A stretch of DNA of 23,905 nt from a virus: positions 1-23,905 of IMG/VR virus record IMGVR_UViG_3300046010_002608; one strand, given 5' to 3'. The notes beneath the pieces are model-generated. The model did no database searches and was not told the DNA's origin. It was given only the letters and a program-made list of their open reading frames with translations. Both the position numbers and the translations under genes were made by a program. The first letter of the stretch is position 1. Each line of letters begins with the position of its first letter. This document shows positions 15,135-22,204 of this stretch, one piece after another.

Positions 15135-15522
15135 ATTCTTTAAAATGTTCTTTAGTTCCGTGATTAACTGTAGTTCCCCACCTATAAGCATTTCTTAAAT
15201 CATCCTCACTATACATTCTTTCGGCTTGCCATTTAGCACCTACTTCTATGCCTTCTTTATAATCGGTTGTGCAATAACCATAATAAGGCTGTGATTTAAT
15301 AAATTCTTCAAGTGTTTCTTGTTTATATAAAACAGAATCAGATTCATCATCTAAGCAACTTATCCAAAAATCACCAAGAGTTTCATCATTAGCATAAGAT
15401 GCACATTTATTCTCTAATTTAAGTTCACAAGCTTTTTCAGCACTATTATTAGTGTTGAATAAATTACACGTTTGACAACTTCTGTTTGAATAGTCTCTCA
15501 CAAGTGTTTCTTTATTTTCCAT
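15109..15522 (-). CDS. Cysteine-containing protein of unknown function (137 aa)
   Basis: Not recognised as a named family. The N-terminus has C16-x2-C19, C32 and C40 (SCQTCNLF, KACELKLENKC), which could hold a zinc ion. The C-terminus (MYSEDDLRNAYRWGTTV, then HFKEWFEQFKKK) is a helix-rich tail of a kind often found at the end of small proteins in Bacteroidetes phages. The tail portion is repeated as a fossil 123 bp downstream. The middle contains TTDYKEGIEVGAKWQAERMYSE. It starts at 15522 with an A-rich leader. It is an accessory gene; no function can be assigned. Confidence 0.7.
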   Translation of the reverse strand: MENKETLVRDYSNRSCQTCNLFNTNNSAEKACELKLENKCASYANDETLGDFWISCLDDESDSVLYKQETLEEFIKSQPYYGYCTTDYKEGIEVGAKWQAERMYSEDDLRNAYRWGTTVNHGTKEHFKEWFEQFKKK

Positions 15523-15570
15523 TATTCAATTTTTGCGTTTAAAGTTGTAAATAAAATTTTAATCTTAAAT

Positions 15571-16122
15571 CTACTCAGCAGCATATCCAAAAAATACCCA
15601 TTCGCCATCTTTTTCTTCTGATGATTTCTTATATGTAATTTTAGCCACTTCACTAGAACCTTTTTCTAATTTCTTTTCCATTGAAATGGTTGTACGATTG
15701 GTTGTCTTTTCTGTATGTGCTCTAGCAACTTTAACAGCTTCTCCTTTTGTATCATAAGAACCTAAACGTCTATCGTTATTATAATCATACACAACGTATT
15801 TCAACACCCATTTCTTTGTACCAGGAGTAACAATGTGCTCCACTTGTGTTTTAATTTTATTATTATTAACAACAGGTTGATGTGTACATATAGCAAAGCA
15901 ATCATACTTACGTGCATCATCTAATCTTTCTCTAATAAAACGACCAAGGTCTTTCTTACTTGTTTTCCATTCGCTAGTAAGATCACGAAATCCTGGTACT
16001 GTACTTATGGTGCCATTATATATATCATCACCATATTCTCTTTGTGCTGCATTCTGTAATTTTGTAAATACATCTTTTGCAGATTTACCTCTGCCTGAGT
16101 TTTCAAATTGACATGCTCCCAT
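15571..16122 (-). CDS. Conserved phage protein of unknown function (183 aa)
   Basis: The opening MGACQFENSGRGKSAKDVF and REYGDDIYNGTIST resemble a widespread phage family that starts MGAxxF...GKxAxxAF and continues YGxxxYxGTIxxK. I know no established function. The middle has a possible helical region (SKKDLGRFIRERLDDARKYDCFAIC). The second half is beta-rich (KWVLKYVVYDYNNDRRLGSYDTKGEA), looking like a small alpha-beta domain with basic residues. It follows the DnaB-like helicase by 24 bases in the same direction. The N-terminal glycine-rich motif is not a P-loop. Confidence 0.7.
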   Translation of the reverse strand: MGACQFENSGRGKSAKDVFTKLQNAAQREYGDDIYNGTISTVPGFRDLTSEWKTSKKDLGRFIRERLDDARKYDCFAICTHQPVVNNNKIKTQVEHIVTPGTKKWVLKYVVYDYNNDRRLGSYDTKGEAVKVARAHTEKTTNRTTISMEKKLEKGSSEVAKITYKKSSEEKDGEWVFFGYAAE

Positions 16123-16146
16123 ATTTAATTATTTTGATATTGTTTT

Positions 16147-17280
16147 TTACAATCCTTTAGATGTTTTAACAATGTTATAAAATGTTTGAAGATCTTGAAT
16201 TTCACTTGGTTTAGGCAACTCTTTATACAAGCCGTTTTCACCATAAAATAAATTACCAAAGGCAATGTTATCAGCACCAAATGAATTTTTTAAAACGTAT
16301 AAAGCTCTAAATCTGCTGGCGCCATTAAAAGAACTTGTAAATTCATGAATGTCATAGCCTAAATGCTTATAATCCTGATACTTGTAAGGATTTATCATGC
16401 CTATAGCTACATCACAAGAGTCATAAGGTCTTGAGCTATCACGAAAATCACTTTCTTGAGGCGCTAAATCTATATCACCTGTACGTCTAGACATTGCATG
16501 TGACTCACGATTAAATTGAGATACCCAAAATAACATACAACCAAACCTGTCTCTCAAGGTTATATTATAATCATCTTGAGTATCAACTAATTCTTTTTTA
16601 GTTAAGGATACGCCTTTTCTACTTTCACCTTTAAGAACCTGAAAGTGATCACCTCCTATGCAAACTATTTCTTTTTCATTCCGTGGCTTATATTCTTTTT
16701 TGAAAATAGTTCCTTCATCATTTAATGGAATAGGTTTGCCTTGGTCATCTAAAGAGTTTATTAAATCTCCATGATTGTCTAATAATACTTTTTTTGCTCT
16801 GCTATAAATACCTGTAGGATTATCCCTTTCAAATACTTCTATCATATCTCCCATCTCATCAATTTCTTGTGAGAGCTCCATGAATTTATCATAAACTTCC
16901 TGAGACATACGATTTCTTTGAGAATTCATAGTAAGCAACAGCTCTACATCCATTAGGATACCATACTTTTGAAATAATCTTTGGCATACCCATTTAGCAT
17001 ATCTGTGCTCTTTCTTTCTTTCCATAGCCCATAAATACACCTTATATTTTACATCTGTGTTTCCCTTGGCTCTTTCTTGCATTAACCACCTGATAGGATT
17101 CAAAATGTAGAAATTATCAGCAAAAGCTGATTTTCCTGCACCTGAATTTGACCCTATCAAATGATATGAATGCTTTCTAATAGATACGTGTAAGCCAAGT
17201 TTTTTAAACCCAGTATATAATGAAGGTGTTTGTAGAGTTAATCCTGCGTCAACCGCTTTTTTAATTTCTTCAAACTTCAT
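16147..17280 (-). CDS. DnaB-like replicative helicase (RecA core)
   Basis: A 377-residue ATPase. Walker A is IGSNSGAGKSAF at 42-53 (K50, S51). A conserved KVYLWAMER at about 80-88 provides the catalytic Glu region seen in DnaB (the strand ending in xxSLEM/E). VCIGGDHFQVL at 206-216 is Walker B (D211), and MLFWVSQFNRES at 249-260 is motif H3 with the Gln sensor. The large N-terminal DnaB domain is absent, as in some crAss-like and other phage helicases; the enzyme starts almost directly with the core. It would unwind the fork 5' to 3' as a hexamer. Its start overlaps the last base of the gene before it, a possible loader or partner. The primase is a separate gene at 9450-10466. Confidence 0.85.
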   Translation of the reverse strand: MKFEEIKKAVDAGLTLQTPSLYTGFKKLGLHVSIRKHSYHLIGSNSGAGKSAFADNFYILNPIRWLMQERAKGNTDVKYKVYLWAMERKKEHRYAKWVCQRLFQKYGILMDVELLLTMNSQRNRMSQEVYDKFMELSQEIDEMGDMIEVFERDNPTGIYSRAKKVLLDNHGDLINSLDDQGKPIPLNDEGTIFKKEYKPRNEKEIVCIGGDHFQVLKGESRKGVSLTKKELVDTQDDYNITLRDRFGCMLFWVSQFNRESHAMSRRTGDIDLAPQESDFRDSSRPYDSCDVAIGMINPYKYQDYKHLGYDIHEFTSSFNGASRFRALYVLKNSFGADNIAFGNLFYGENGLYKELPKPSEIQDLQTFYNIVKTSKGL

Positions 17281-17993
17281 TATTGTACAGTTATGTTTGT
17301 TTTTGCTGGTTGATTAATTACATCTTGATAGCCTTGTTTAGTTGCTATAAGCTCATCAGATAATACAGATTTTTCATTCTTTTGAATGAAATAGGATGAA
17401 GTTACCATAAACTTATAACCATTCTTAGCATAGCGGTCTATGTAATTTTTGGTTACATCAAGAATATCTTGGTCTGTAATCTTAATCTCATATTCTTTTT
17501 TGAACATAGGCTTATTGACTTTTAACCAAGCTTTCATCTTTTTTTCAATCTCAAGAATAGATACTCTTGCATATTTTTGTGAAGGTAACTTTACTTTAGG
17601 CCATAGTTCTAAATAATCCTGGCACAGCTTTTTAATATTTTGTTCTTGACTTGGTTCTTCATTACCTGTCAAATCATGAATTTTTTCAACAAATTCTTTA
17701 CCTTTATTGCTGATTTTAAATAAAACAGCTTCTTCACAGTCTTCAAGAAAACCATGAATGACTAAATCCTCATAATCAAAAATAATAACTTCATCATCAC
17801 TAGTTTTATTGTCATAAATATCTAGTAAATCATTCGCTTCATAGTAAGCACTAAACAACACAAAAAGTTGATTAATGCTTATTTTTTCTTTTTTGAGTTC
17901 TTTAAGAATTTCTAGGTTAAGAGTAAGTTGAATTTTTTCTACAGTAGGAGCTAGATTCTCTACTACTTGTACACCTGTTTGGTTAGTTTCCAT
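17280..17993 (-). CDS. Unknown protein, possible replication or helicase-loader factor (237 aa)
   Basis: I do not recognise a family. Residues 20-110 (LNLEILKELKKEKISINQLFVLF...SNKGKEFVEKI) look like a winged-helix region of the kind found at the front of replisome-organiser proteins. A helical middle (LCQDYLELWPKVKLPSQKYARVS) and a longer helical part to about 215 follow, ending in a polar tail. It overlaps the DnaB-like helicase start by one base, and phage replication initiators or helicase loaders are often placed exactly there. No Walker motifs are present, so it is not a DnaC-type ATPase loader. A candidate -7 box (TATTTTTG, 18019-18012) lies 19 bases upstream, but I found no matching -33 element. 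Confidence 0.62.
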   Translation of the reverse strand: METNQTGVQVVENLAPTVEKIQLTLNLEILKELKKEKISINQLFVLFSAYYEANDLLDIYDNKTSDDEVIIFDYEDLVIHGFLEDCEEAVLFKISNKGKEFVEKIHDLTGNEEPSQEQNIKKLCQDYLELWPKVKLPSQKYARVSILEIEKKMKAWLKVNKPMFKKEYEIKITDQDILDVTKNYIDRYAKNGYKFMVTSSYFIQKNEKSVLSDELIATKQGYQDVINQPAKTNITVQ

Positions 17994-18049
17994 AAGCTAA
18001 ATTTAGTATTGCAAAAATAATAGTTTTTTGGCTTATTCTTGTTTGAGGT

Positions 18050-19153
18050 CTAAATTATTTTTACGTATTTAACCTTACTTTGATCAAAAAACTCTAACGC
18101 TTTTGAAAGCCATCTTTTTTCTACTGTGTCAGTACAGATAATGTATACCTTAGCCTTTTTATCAGGATTATCATACTCAAAACCTGTTAGTCTGCTAATT
18201 CGTTGAGACAAGTTTTCTGGATTACTATCAAAGCTATTGATTATAGCTCTGTTAATAGGTTTTACAGTTACTCCGGCCTCAAACATATCTACAGTTGCTA
18301 GGTGATTACCTATGCCTGCACAAAAATCTTGTTTAAGCTTTTTGTCCTTATTTTTACTGTGATAAACAGGAATTCCTAAACTATTAGCAATATCTGTTAA
18401 ACCACAAAATACAAGAATACGTTCTTCTTTAAATCTATCTATTAGCCTTTTAGTCATTTCTAATTTGGCTACAGATCTTTTAAGAATGTGCATACGCTGT
18501 ATTCGTAGTAAACCAGGATCGCCTAAATTACTAGATATATCTTCTATCTTTTTAGTAATAGCAAAATAAGCCTGCTTCTCAGTCAATAAAGATTTACTTG
18601 CCTTGTACATTTTACAATGTTGTATTTTAGCATCAAGCTCAGTCATAATTACAGTAATCTCATAATCTGTGATTACTTTTTCTTTGATTGCTTGTTCTAT
18701 AGGATATTCTGCAAGTACGCTTAATCCTGTTTCATTGTAAACTTCCTGCTCAGTAGCTATAGATATTGTACCACTTAGAGCTAACACAACCTTGTTTCCA
18801 AAGTCTATCAGTTTTTTAAGTTCCTGTAAATTGGCATAAGAAAAAGCATGTATTTCATCTGCTATAATAACATCAAATTTTTCAGGAGTTTCTGCAAATT
18901 TCCATAAAGAGGCGGTTGTCACATAAGTAACTTCCGCCTCTTGATATTCCCATTTGTTAAAATCCTCAATCCAAGAAGTTTTGATTGTTTCTATAGGATA
19001 GATAATCAATACCTTTGGATTTTTAAAATGTCTTAGACAATTAATACTTGTTTTAATCTTACCAAACCTAGGACATAAATACAATATGCCAAACTTAGTT
19101 TTTAACCAGGCATCTGAAAATTCTTTTTGTCGTTGTTCTCTAAGATTCGTCAT
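18050..19153 (-). CDS. SF2 (SNF2/DEAD-like) helicase with altered P-loop
   Basis: A 367-residue two-domain superfamily 2 helicase or translocase. LREQRQKEFSDAW at 4-16 serves as the Q-like N-terminal motif and CPRFGKIKTS at 27-36 is motif I. VLIIYPIETIKTSW at 48-61 is Ia, IIADEIH at 96-102 is motif II (DEIH), and ALSGT at 125-129 is motif III. EERILVFCGL starts the second domain and LSQRISRLTGF is motif VI with the arginine finger pattern QRxxR. In motif I the Thr after the lysine is Ile (GKI rather than GKT), with a Thr two residues on. Similar compact SNF2-like helicases occur in crAss-like phages, probably for recombination or fork remodelling. It overlaps the NinB-like gene by 14 bases. 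Confidence 0.85.
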   Translation of the reverse strand: MTNLREQRQKEFSDAWLKTKFGILYLCPRFGKIKTSINCLRHFKNPKVLIIYPIETIKTSWIEDFNKWEYQEAEVTYVTTASLWKFAETPEKFDVIIADEIHAFSYANLQELKKLIDFGNKVVLALSGTISIATEQEVYNETGLSVLAEYPIEQAIKEKVITDYEITVIMTELDAKIQHCKMYKASKSLLTEKQAYFAITKKIEDISSNLGDPGLLRIQRMHILKRSVAKLEMTKRLIDRFKEERILVFCGLTDIANSLGIPVYHSKNKDKKLKQDFCAGIGNHLATVDMFEAGVTVKPINRAIINSFDSNPENLSQRISRLTGFEYDNPDKKAKVYIICTDTVEKRWLSKALEFFDQSKVKYVKII

Positions 19154-19496
19154 ATCCTAATGGTAATGTGATGTTATAACTTCCTGCTAATGCTAGTACT
19201 TTAGACATAAATTCTGACCAACCAGCAGTATCTAAACCTTTGGTAGATTTGCCATCATTATATGTATTTTTTAGGTAATCATGCATTTTAATGTTGTCCC
19301 AACCAAATTCTTCAGCAAGAATATCACGCCATTTAAAGTAAAGCTTCTGTTGATCAGAGGCTTTTATTCCTAAAGGCGCCACATTAAAACTAAACCATTG
19401 ATCTTCAGGAAATTGAGATAACCATTTAATAAATTGATCTCTAGTTTGGATAAGTGGTTTAGAGCCATCCCAATAAAGTTTGCCTTCGTATTTCAT
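19140..19496 (-). CDS. NinB-like recombination protein (tentative)
   Basis: A 118-residue protein whose order of elements recalls lambda NinB (Orf), a single-strand-binding recombination mediator. There is a beta segment (QWFSFNVAPLGI at 33-44), then SDQQKLYFKWRDILAEEFGW at 47-66. A helix (MHDYLKNTY) and a region of small polar residues (GKSTKGLDTAGWSEFMSKV) follow, then ITLPLGYDES at the end. NinB-type proteins show the same S-x-Q-x2-L-x-W and Gly-Trp pattern and end near a LP. I am judging by eye, so this is moderate at best. It precedes and overlaps the SF2 helicase, which fits a recombination pair. Confidence 0.5.
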   Translation of the reverse strand: MKYEGKLYWDGSKPLIQTRDQFIKWLSQFPEDQWFSFNVAPLGIKASDQQKLYFKWRDILAEEFGWDNIKMHDYLKNTYNDGKSTKGLDTAGWSEFMSKVLALAGSYNITLPLGYDES

Positions 19497-19508
19497 ATTA
19501 CTGTTTTT

Positions 19509-19643
19509 TTAAGAGCAGTCTGAAATAAATTCAAGGCTCGTGTTAACAATCATTGCTTGTTTGTTTCGTTTAAAAATTTTTTTAATACACATCCAACTCT
19601 TAAAAAGGTATGTTCCTACTAATTTTCTTTTTAATACATTCAT
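19509..19643 (-). CDS. 44-residue basic protein (unknown)
   Basis: Read by hand from the gap between the tRNA-like gene and the NinB-like gene. It begins MNVLKRKLVGTYLFKSWM, continues with a basic run (IKKIFKRNKQ) and ends with EFISDCS. ATG at 19643 is preceded by an A-rich stretch (AAACCAAAACAATT). The stop is 12 bases before the next start. The length and spacing fit a real small gene, but no homology can be judged from memory. Confidence 0.5.
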   Translation of the reverse strand: MNVLKRKLVGTYLFKSWMCIKKIFKRNKQAMIVNTSLEFISDCS

Positions 19644-19659
19644 AATTGTTTTGGTTTAG

Positions 19660-19731
19660 CACACCAGATGGGACTCGAACCCATAACCTCTCGATCAAAA
19701 TCAAGGCTCTACCAATTAGAGCTACTGGTGT
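19660..19731 (-). tRNA. tRNA, probably tRNA-Gln(UUG), with a 6-base anticodon loop
   Basis: A cloverleaf of 72 bases without CCA. The acceptor ACACCAG/CTGGTGT pairs fully, the D-arm is GCTC-loop-GAGC with GG in the loop, and the T-arm is ATGGG TTCGAGT CCCAT. The region between D-arm and T-arm is only 21 bases. The anticodon stem CTTGA/TCGAG forms, but encloses six bases (TTTTGA) instead of seven. Placing U33 normally gives anticodon TTG. The discriminator base is G, and the gene is followed by CTA where CCA might be. It lies 10 bases after the 19742-20218 gene and is probably cut out of the same transcript. One missing base in the anticodon loop makes normal decoding uncertain. Confidence 0.78.
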
Positions 19732-19741
19732 TACCACAAGA

Positions 19742-20218
19742 CTATGTTAAATCTTGTAGACTTGTAGGACTTTCAACCTGGATGGTTAAAGGTCTGTCAA
19801 GATTTTGCGGTGCAGTAATTTCACCTGAATTAGGATCAATTACGCTTGCATAATTATTTTTTAATTGACGATTAGCATAAGTTACACCAATCTCACCTTT
19901 AAATACTACACAAGTATACGAACTTATAGGCTGTTGGAAACCTTCAGGTTGATACGCAGTTGTTTGAAAGCTCTGGATAGAACCTTCAACTAAAGCACCT
20001 GATTTAACTTTTCCTGATACTACTTCTTCAAATAAAGGGTCTGCTTTAATATCTCCATTAGCTCCAAAAAGAGTTCTTGTTTTTTCTTTTTGATTACTAA
20101 ATACTTCCATACCGTTAGGAAGCATAGTCAATGGACGAAATCCTACTGATACGTATTTTAGACCTTTTGAGTTTTCTTTTAGTTCGCTGATACTTGTTAC
20201 TTTTAAAAAATTGTACAT
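19742..20218 (-). CDS. Unknown phage protein (158 aa)
   Basis: Not recognised. Largely beta-structured by inspection: LKYVSVGFRPLTMLPNGMEV, then a Lys-rich turn (NQKEKTRTLFG) and VVSGKVKSGALVEGSIQSF near 66-84. YTCVVFKGEIGVTYANRQL follows near 101-119, and the tail TLQ-like end reads SPTSLQDLT. The segment SGKVKSGALVEGSI resembles an OB or beta-barrel turn, so a nucleic-acid-binding or SSB-like role is possible. It sits upstream of the tRNA and NinB-like/helicase genes. Without homology evidence I leave the function open. Confidence 0.65.
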   Translation of the reverse strand: MYNFLKVTSISELKENSKGLKYVSVGFRPLTMLPNGMEVFSNQKEKTRTLFGANGDIKADPLFEEVVSGKVKSGALVEGSIQSFQTTAYQPEGFQQPISSYTCVVFKGEIGVTYANRQLKNNYASVIDPNSGEITAPQNLDRPLTIQVESPTSLQDLT

Positions 20219-20223
20219 TTTGA

Positions 20224-20472
20224 TTAATTTTTAATTTGATTAAATACTGAGTTATGTAATTTTTGAGGATCTTGGACATACCCTGAAAGCTTAGATCCTA
20301 AGAAAAGCTTACAGGCGGTTTTTAGTACCTTCATGTGATGAGGTATATAGTTAGGCGGAATCCTATAGGTAACAGGTTTAGGATTCTTAAACACCTGCCA
20401 TTTTTGTTCCTTTTGGAACTTGATTGCGTAGCCATATCCATTGCTGGTAGCTACTTTTTCTGCTTTACGCAT
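20224..20472 (-). CDS. Small basic protein of unknown function (82 aa)
   Basis: Not recognised. The protein is rich in Lys and aromatic residues: MRKAEKVATSNGYGYAIKF, then QKWQVFKNPKPVTYRIPPNY, then HHMKVLKTACKLFLG. The last part is polar. A small DNA- or protein-binding factor is plausible. It is placed between the zinc-finger-like gene and the 158-residue gene and shares its stop region with the start element of the latter. Confidence 0.6.
   Translation of the reverse strand: MRKAEKVATSNGYGYAIKFQKEQKWQVFKNPKPVTYRIPPNYIPHHMKVLKTACKLFLGSKLSGYVQDPQKLHNSVFNQIKN
20225..20234 (-). promoter_or_regulatory. A-rich translation-start element overlapping the previous stop codon
   Basis: TTAAAAATTA on the minus strand lies six bases before the ATG at 20218. 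It overlaps the last codons (Lys-Asn-stop) of the preceding gene, the same arrangement as at 11464-11473. Confidence 0.6.
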
Positions 20473-20504
20473 AGTGGTTGGTTTTAATTGTTTACAATAT
20501 TTTT

Positions 20505-20681
20505 TTAAGTATTTTCATTACATTCAGGGCATTTATCTAAACATAAATGCTCTTTACATACAGGACATAATGCATAATCTTCATCTACAGGATCGCCTGT
20601 ACAACAAGAAAGCATTACTTCACCTACTCCATGACAAAGATAACATGTATCTTTTTCTTTAATCTTCGTAATCAGGCTCAT
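20505..20681 (-). CDS. 58-residue cysteine-rich zinc-finger-like protein
   Basis: Read by hand. The start at 20681 lies 23 bases inside the end of the preceding gene; the stop is at 20505. It has nine cysteines in 58 residues: C13 and C16 in CYLCHGVGE, C26 and C27 in SCCTGD, C39 and C42 in CPVCKEHLC, C47, C51, and C54 in KCPEC. The CxxCxGxG motif at 13-20 is like one finger of the DnaJ central zinc domain, and the CPVC...CPEC part is like a rubredoxin or zinc-ribbon pair. Two zinc sites are likely. This density of paired cysteines would not arise by chance in a noncoding gap. Role unknown: it could be a transcription or protein-folding factor. Confidence 0.72.
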   Translation of the reverse strand: MSLITKIKEKDTCYLCHGVGEVMLSCCTGDPVDEDYALCPVCKEHLCLDKCPECNENT

Positions 20682-20898
20682 AAGCTATTAATTTTTCAAG
20701 AATTTTTTCTTCTATCTCTTTAAATCCATTACCAGAGGAAGCCCAATCTATAAGATTGCTAATATCATCTTGGTATTTGCAATAAATTGCTCCAATTTCA
20801 AAAGATGCTTTAAATCCTACATCAGGTTCTGCCTTGTTATAAATGCCTCTAACTTCAAGGACAGCCCCTTCAATTTCAATTTCAATTGTTTGTACCAT
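20659..20898 (-). CDS. Small acidic phage protein of unknown function (79 aa)
   Basis: Not assigned. The N-terminus is a clear beta hairpin (MVQTIEIEIEGAVLEVRGIYN), then a turn and a second strand (VGFKASFEIGAIY). The C-terminus is helical and acidic (FKEIEEKILEKLIAYEPDYED). This layout matches short phage proteins that start with a beta-hairpin and end in a charged helix, seen often in Bacteroidetes phages and of unknown role. It overlaps the zinc-finger-like gene by 23 bases and starts 6 bases after the A-rich element at 20905-20914. Confidence 0.65.
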   Translation of the reverse strand: MVQTIEIEIEGAVLEVRGIYNKAEPDVGFKASFEIGAIYCKYQDDISNLIDWASSGNGFKEIEEKILEKLIAYEPDYED

Positions 20899-20904
20899 TG
20901 TAAT

Positions 20905-20914
20905 TAATTTTTAA
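20905..20914 (-). promoter_or_regulatory. A-rich translation-start element
   Basis: TTAAAAATTA on the minus strand lies six bases before the ATG at 20898, in a short intergenic gap. Confidence 0.6.
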
Positions 20915-20938
20915 GTGAAAAAAAATCTTGTTTTTGTA

Positions 20939-21259
20939 TTATATTACCTTTTCCCAATCATCAACATCATCCATTAATTCAATTTTTCCTTGGCTTTGTT
21001 CTATTAGTTTATTTAGAACGCCTAATCCATAAGAAGTTGCTATTCCGTATGCTTTTTTGTAACATTTATAACAACTTCCGCTAAATCCAATAAAATGATA
21101 AAAGTCTTCGTCTTGTTCTACTTTATCAATGCCAGAGTTTAATTTCCATCTATCGCTATCTAGATAACCGCCTGACCAAGTTCCAAAAACTTTATAATCA
21201 CTGTCTAAAATTTTTAGTATTACCCATTTTTCAGGAGTTTCGCTTATAACTATTTTCAT
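20939..21259 (-). CDS. Unknown phage protein (106 aa)
   Basis: Not recognised. The start reads MKIVISETPEKWVILKIL followed by FGTWSGGYLDSDRWKLNSGI, then FIGFSGSCYKCYKKAYG with C63 and C66 (CxxC), and an acidic end (MDDVDDWEKVI). The middle part looks like a compact alpha-beta fold with a strand-turn-strand start. It starts 2 bases after the stop of the 124-residue gene and belongs to the same run of accessory genes. Confidence 0.65.
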   Translation of the reverse strand: MKIVISETPEKWVILKILDSDYKVFGTWSGGYLDSDRWKLNSGIDKVEQDEDFYHFIGFSGSCYKCYKKAYGIATSYGLGVLNKLIEQSQGKIELMDDVDDWEKVI

Positions 21260-21261
21260 AA

Positions 21262-21636
21262 TTATTTTTGTTTTACAATCTCAATTAACTTTTTAAGACA
21301 TTCAAGTTCTGCTTCTTCGTATGTAAGTTGGTCATTACCACTGTTACATTTATTGTAGATACACCAATGGTATGTGTCATCAGTTCCATCTAAATACTCA
21401 ACTGGTGAAATAAATCCTTTAAGGTTATACTTCTCTCTAAACCATCTAAATGCTTGTTGGTATAGTGGTGCAGTACAATAAGTCCCATGCATTCCTAATT
21501 TGTTGCAATTAGAGTTCATTTTACCTTCTTCCCCAATATAGTTGCCTTGTCCATTGTAATACCCAAAACAAGGTTCATCAAATCCTAATTCTTTAAGTGA
21601 TAATGCTTGTTCGTAAGGAATAAATTGATCTTTCAT
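21262..21636 (-). CDS. Tandem paralogue A, unknown accessory phage protein (124 aa)
   Basis: Member of a family common in Bacteroidetes phages: FIPYEQALSLKELGFDEPCFGYY at the start, LYQQAFRWFREKYNL in the middle, and a C-terminal TYEEAELECLKKLIEIV helix. The neighbouring gene at 21639-21995 has the same three blocks (FVPYEIALELKKLGFDEPCLGVY, WQQAFDWFRIEHNLY, TYEEARLDCLQKLIEVV), so these are tandem duplicates that have diverged. A middle loop with TYHWCIYNKCNSG differs. I know of no experimentally proven function for the family. Confidence 0.75.
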   Translation of the reverse strand: MKDQFIPYEQALSLKELGFDEPCFGYYNGQGNYIGEEGKMNSNCNKLGMHGTYCTAPLYQQAFRWFREKYNLKGFISPVEYLDGTDDTYHWCIYNKCNSGNDQLTYEEAELECLKKLIEIVKQK

Positions 21637-21638
21637 TT

Positions 21639-21995
21639 CTATCGGTTTTTAACGACTTCTATTAACTTTTGTAAACAGTCTAATCTGGCTTCTTCGTAAG
21701 TATTATATAATTCAGACCAAACTGCATCTATGACATATCCATTTTTAGCTTCTAATATTGAATAATATAAGTTATGCTCAATTCTAAACCAATCAAATGC
21801 TTGTTGCCAAAGTGGTACTGCATATTGTTTACCTAATTTTACATAAGAGTTTTTGTATACTTCTATACTATTTTCATCTTCTTGAGTCATTAAGATAAGC
21901 TGACCTTGGTGGTTATAAACTCCTAAACAAGGTTCATCAAATCCTAGTTTTTTAAGTTCTAACGCAATTTCATAAGGTACAAATTCTTTTTCCAT
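21639..21995 (-). CDS. Tandem paralogue B, unknown accessory phage protein (118 aa)
   Basis: The second member of the tandem pair with 21262-21636. It lies 2 bases upstream of it and shares the LGFDEPC, QQAF-WFR and C-terminal YEEA-L-CL-KLIE blocks. The central region (LILMTQEDENSIEVYKNSYVKLG) is different in sequence and length from its neighbour. The duplication is old enough that only conserved blocks remain. Function unknown. Confidence 0.75.
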   Translation of the reverse strand: MEKEFVPYEIALELKKLGFDEPCLGVYNHQGQLILMTQEDENSIEVYKNSYVKLGKQYAVPLWQQAFDWFRIEHNLYYSILEAKNGYVIDAVWSELYNTYEEARLDCLQKLIEVVKNR

Positions 21996-21996
21996 C

Positions 21997-22203
21997 TTAT
22001 TCTGATTTAAATGTTTCGTTGTAGTAATCTATTGGTGAATTTCCATTATCTCTATAACCATCAGCATAACCTTGATTATGTGCTTCCATTATCTGCTCTT
22101 TCTCCATTTCTTTGGCTTTGCTTAGTATAGTATTCCAAGTAAGTTTATCTTTAGGCGTTTCCCATAACTGCTCAAATAACCATTCTACTGATGTTTGTAT
22201 CAT
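21997..22203 (-). CDS. Small phage protein of unknown function (68 aa)
   Basis: A short helical protein starting MIQTSVEWLFEQLWETPKDK, with AKEMEKEQIMEAHNQGYADGYRDNG and a polar end. The pattern SVEWLxEQL...AKEMEKEQI is shared by many small proteins of Bacteroidetes phages, with no known function. It lies 1 base from the genes on both sides, so it is translated in the same operon as the glucosaminidase-like gene. Confidence 0.7.
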   Translation of the reverse strand: MIQTSVEWLFEQLWETPKDKLTWNTILSKAKEMEKEQIMEAHNQGYADGYRDNGNSPIDYYNETFKSE

Positions 22204-22204
22204 C

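Noticed and set aside
18012-18019. TATTTTTG as a full promoter for the 17280-17993 gene
   Set aside because: The -7 box fits but no TTTG or TTG is found 19-21 bases upstream, so it is not listed as a promoter.
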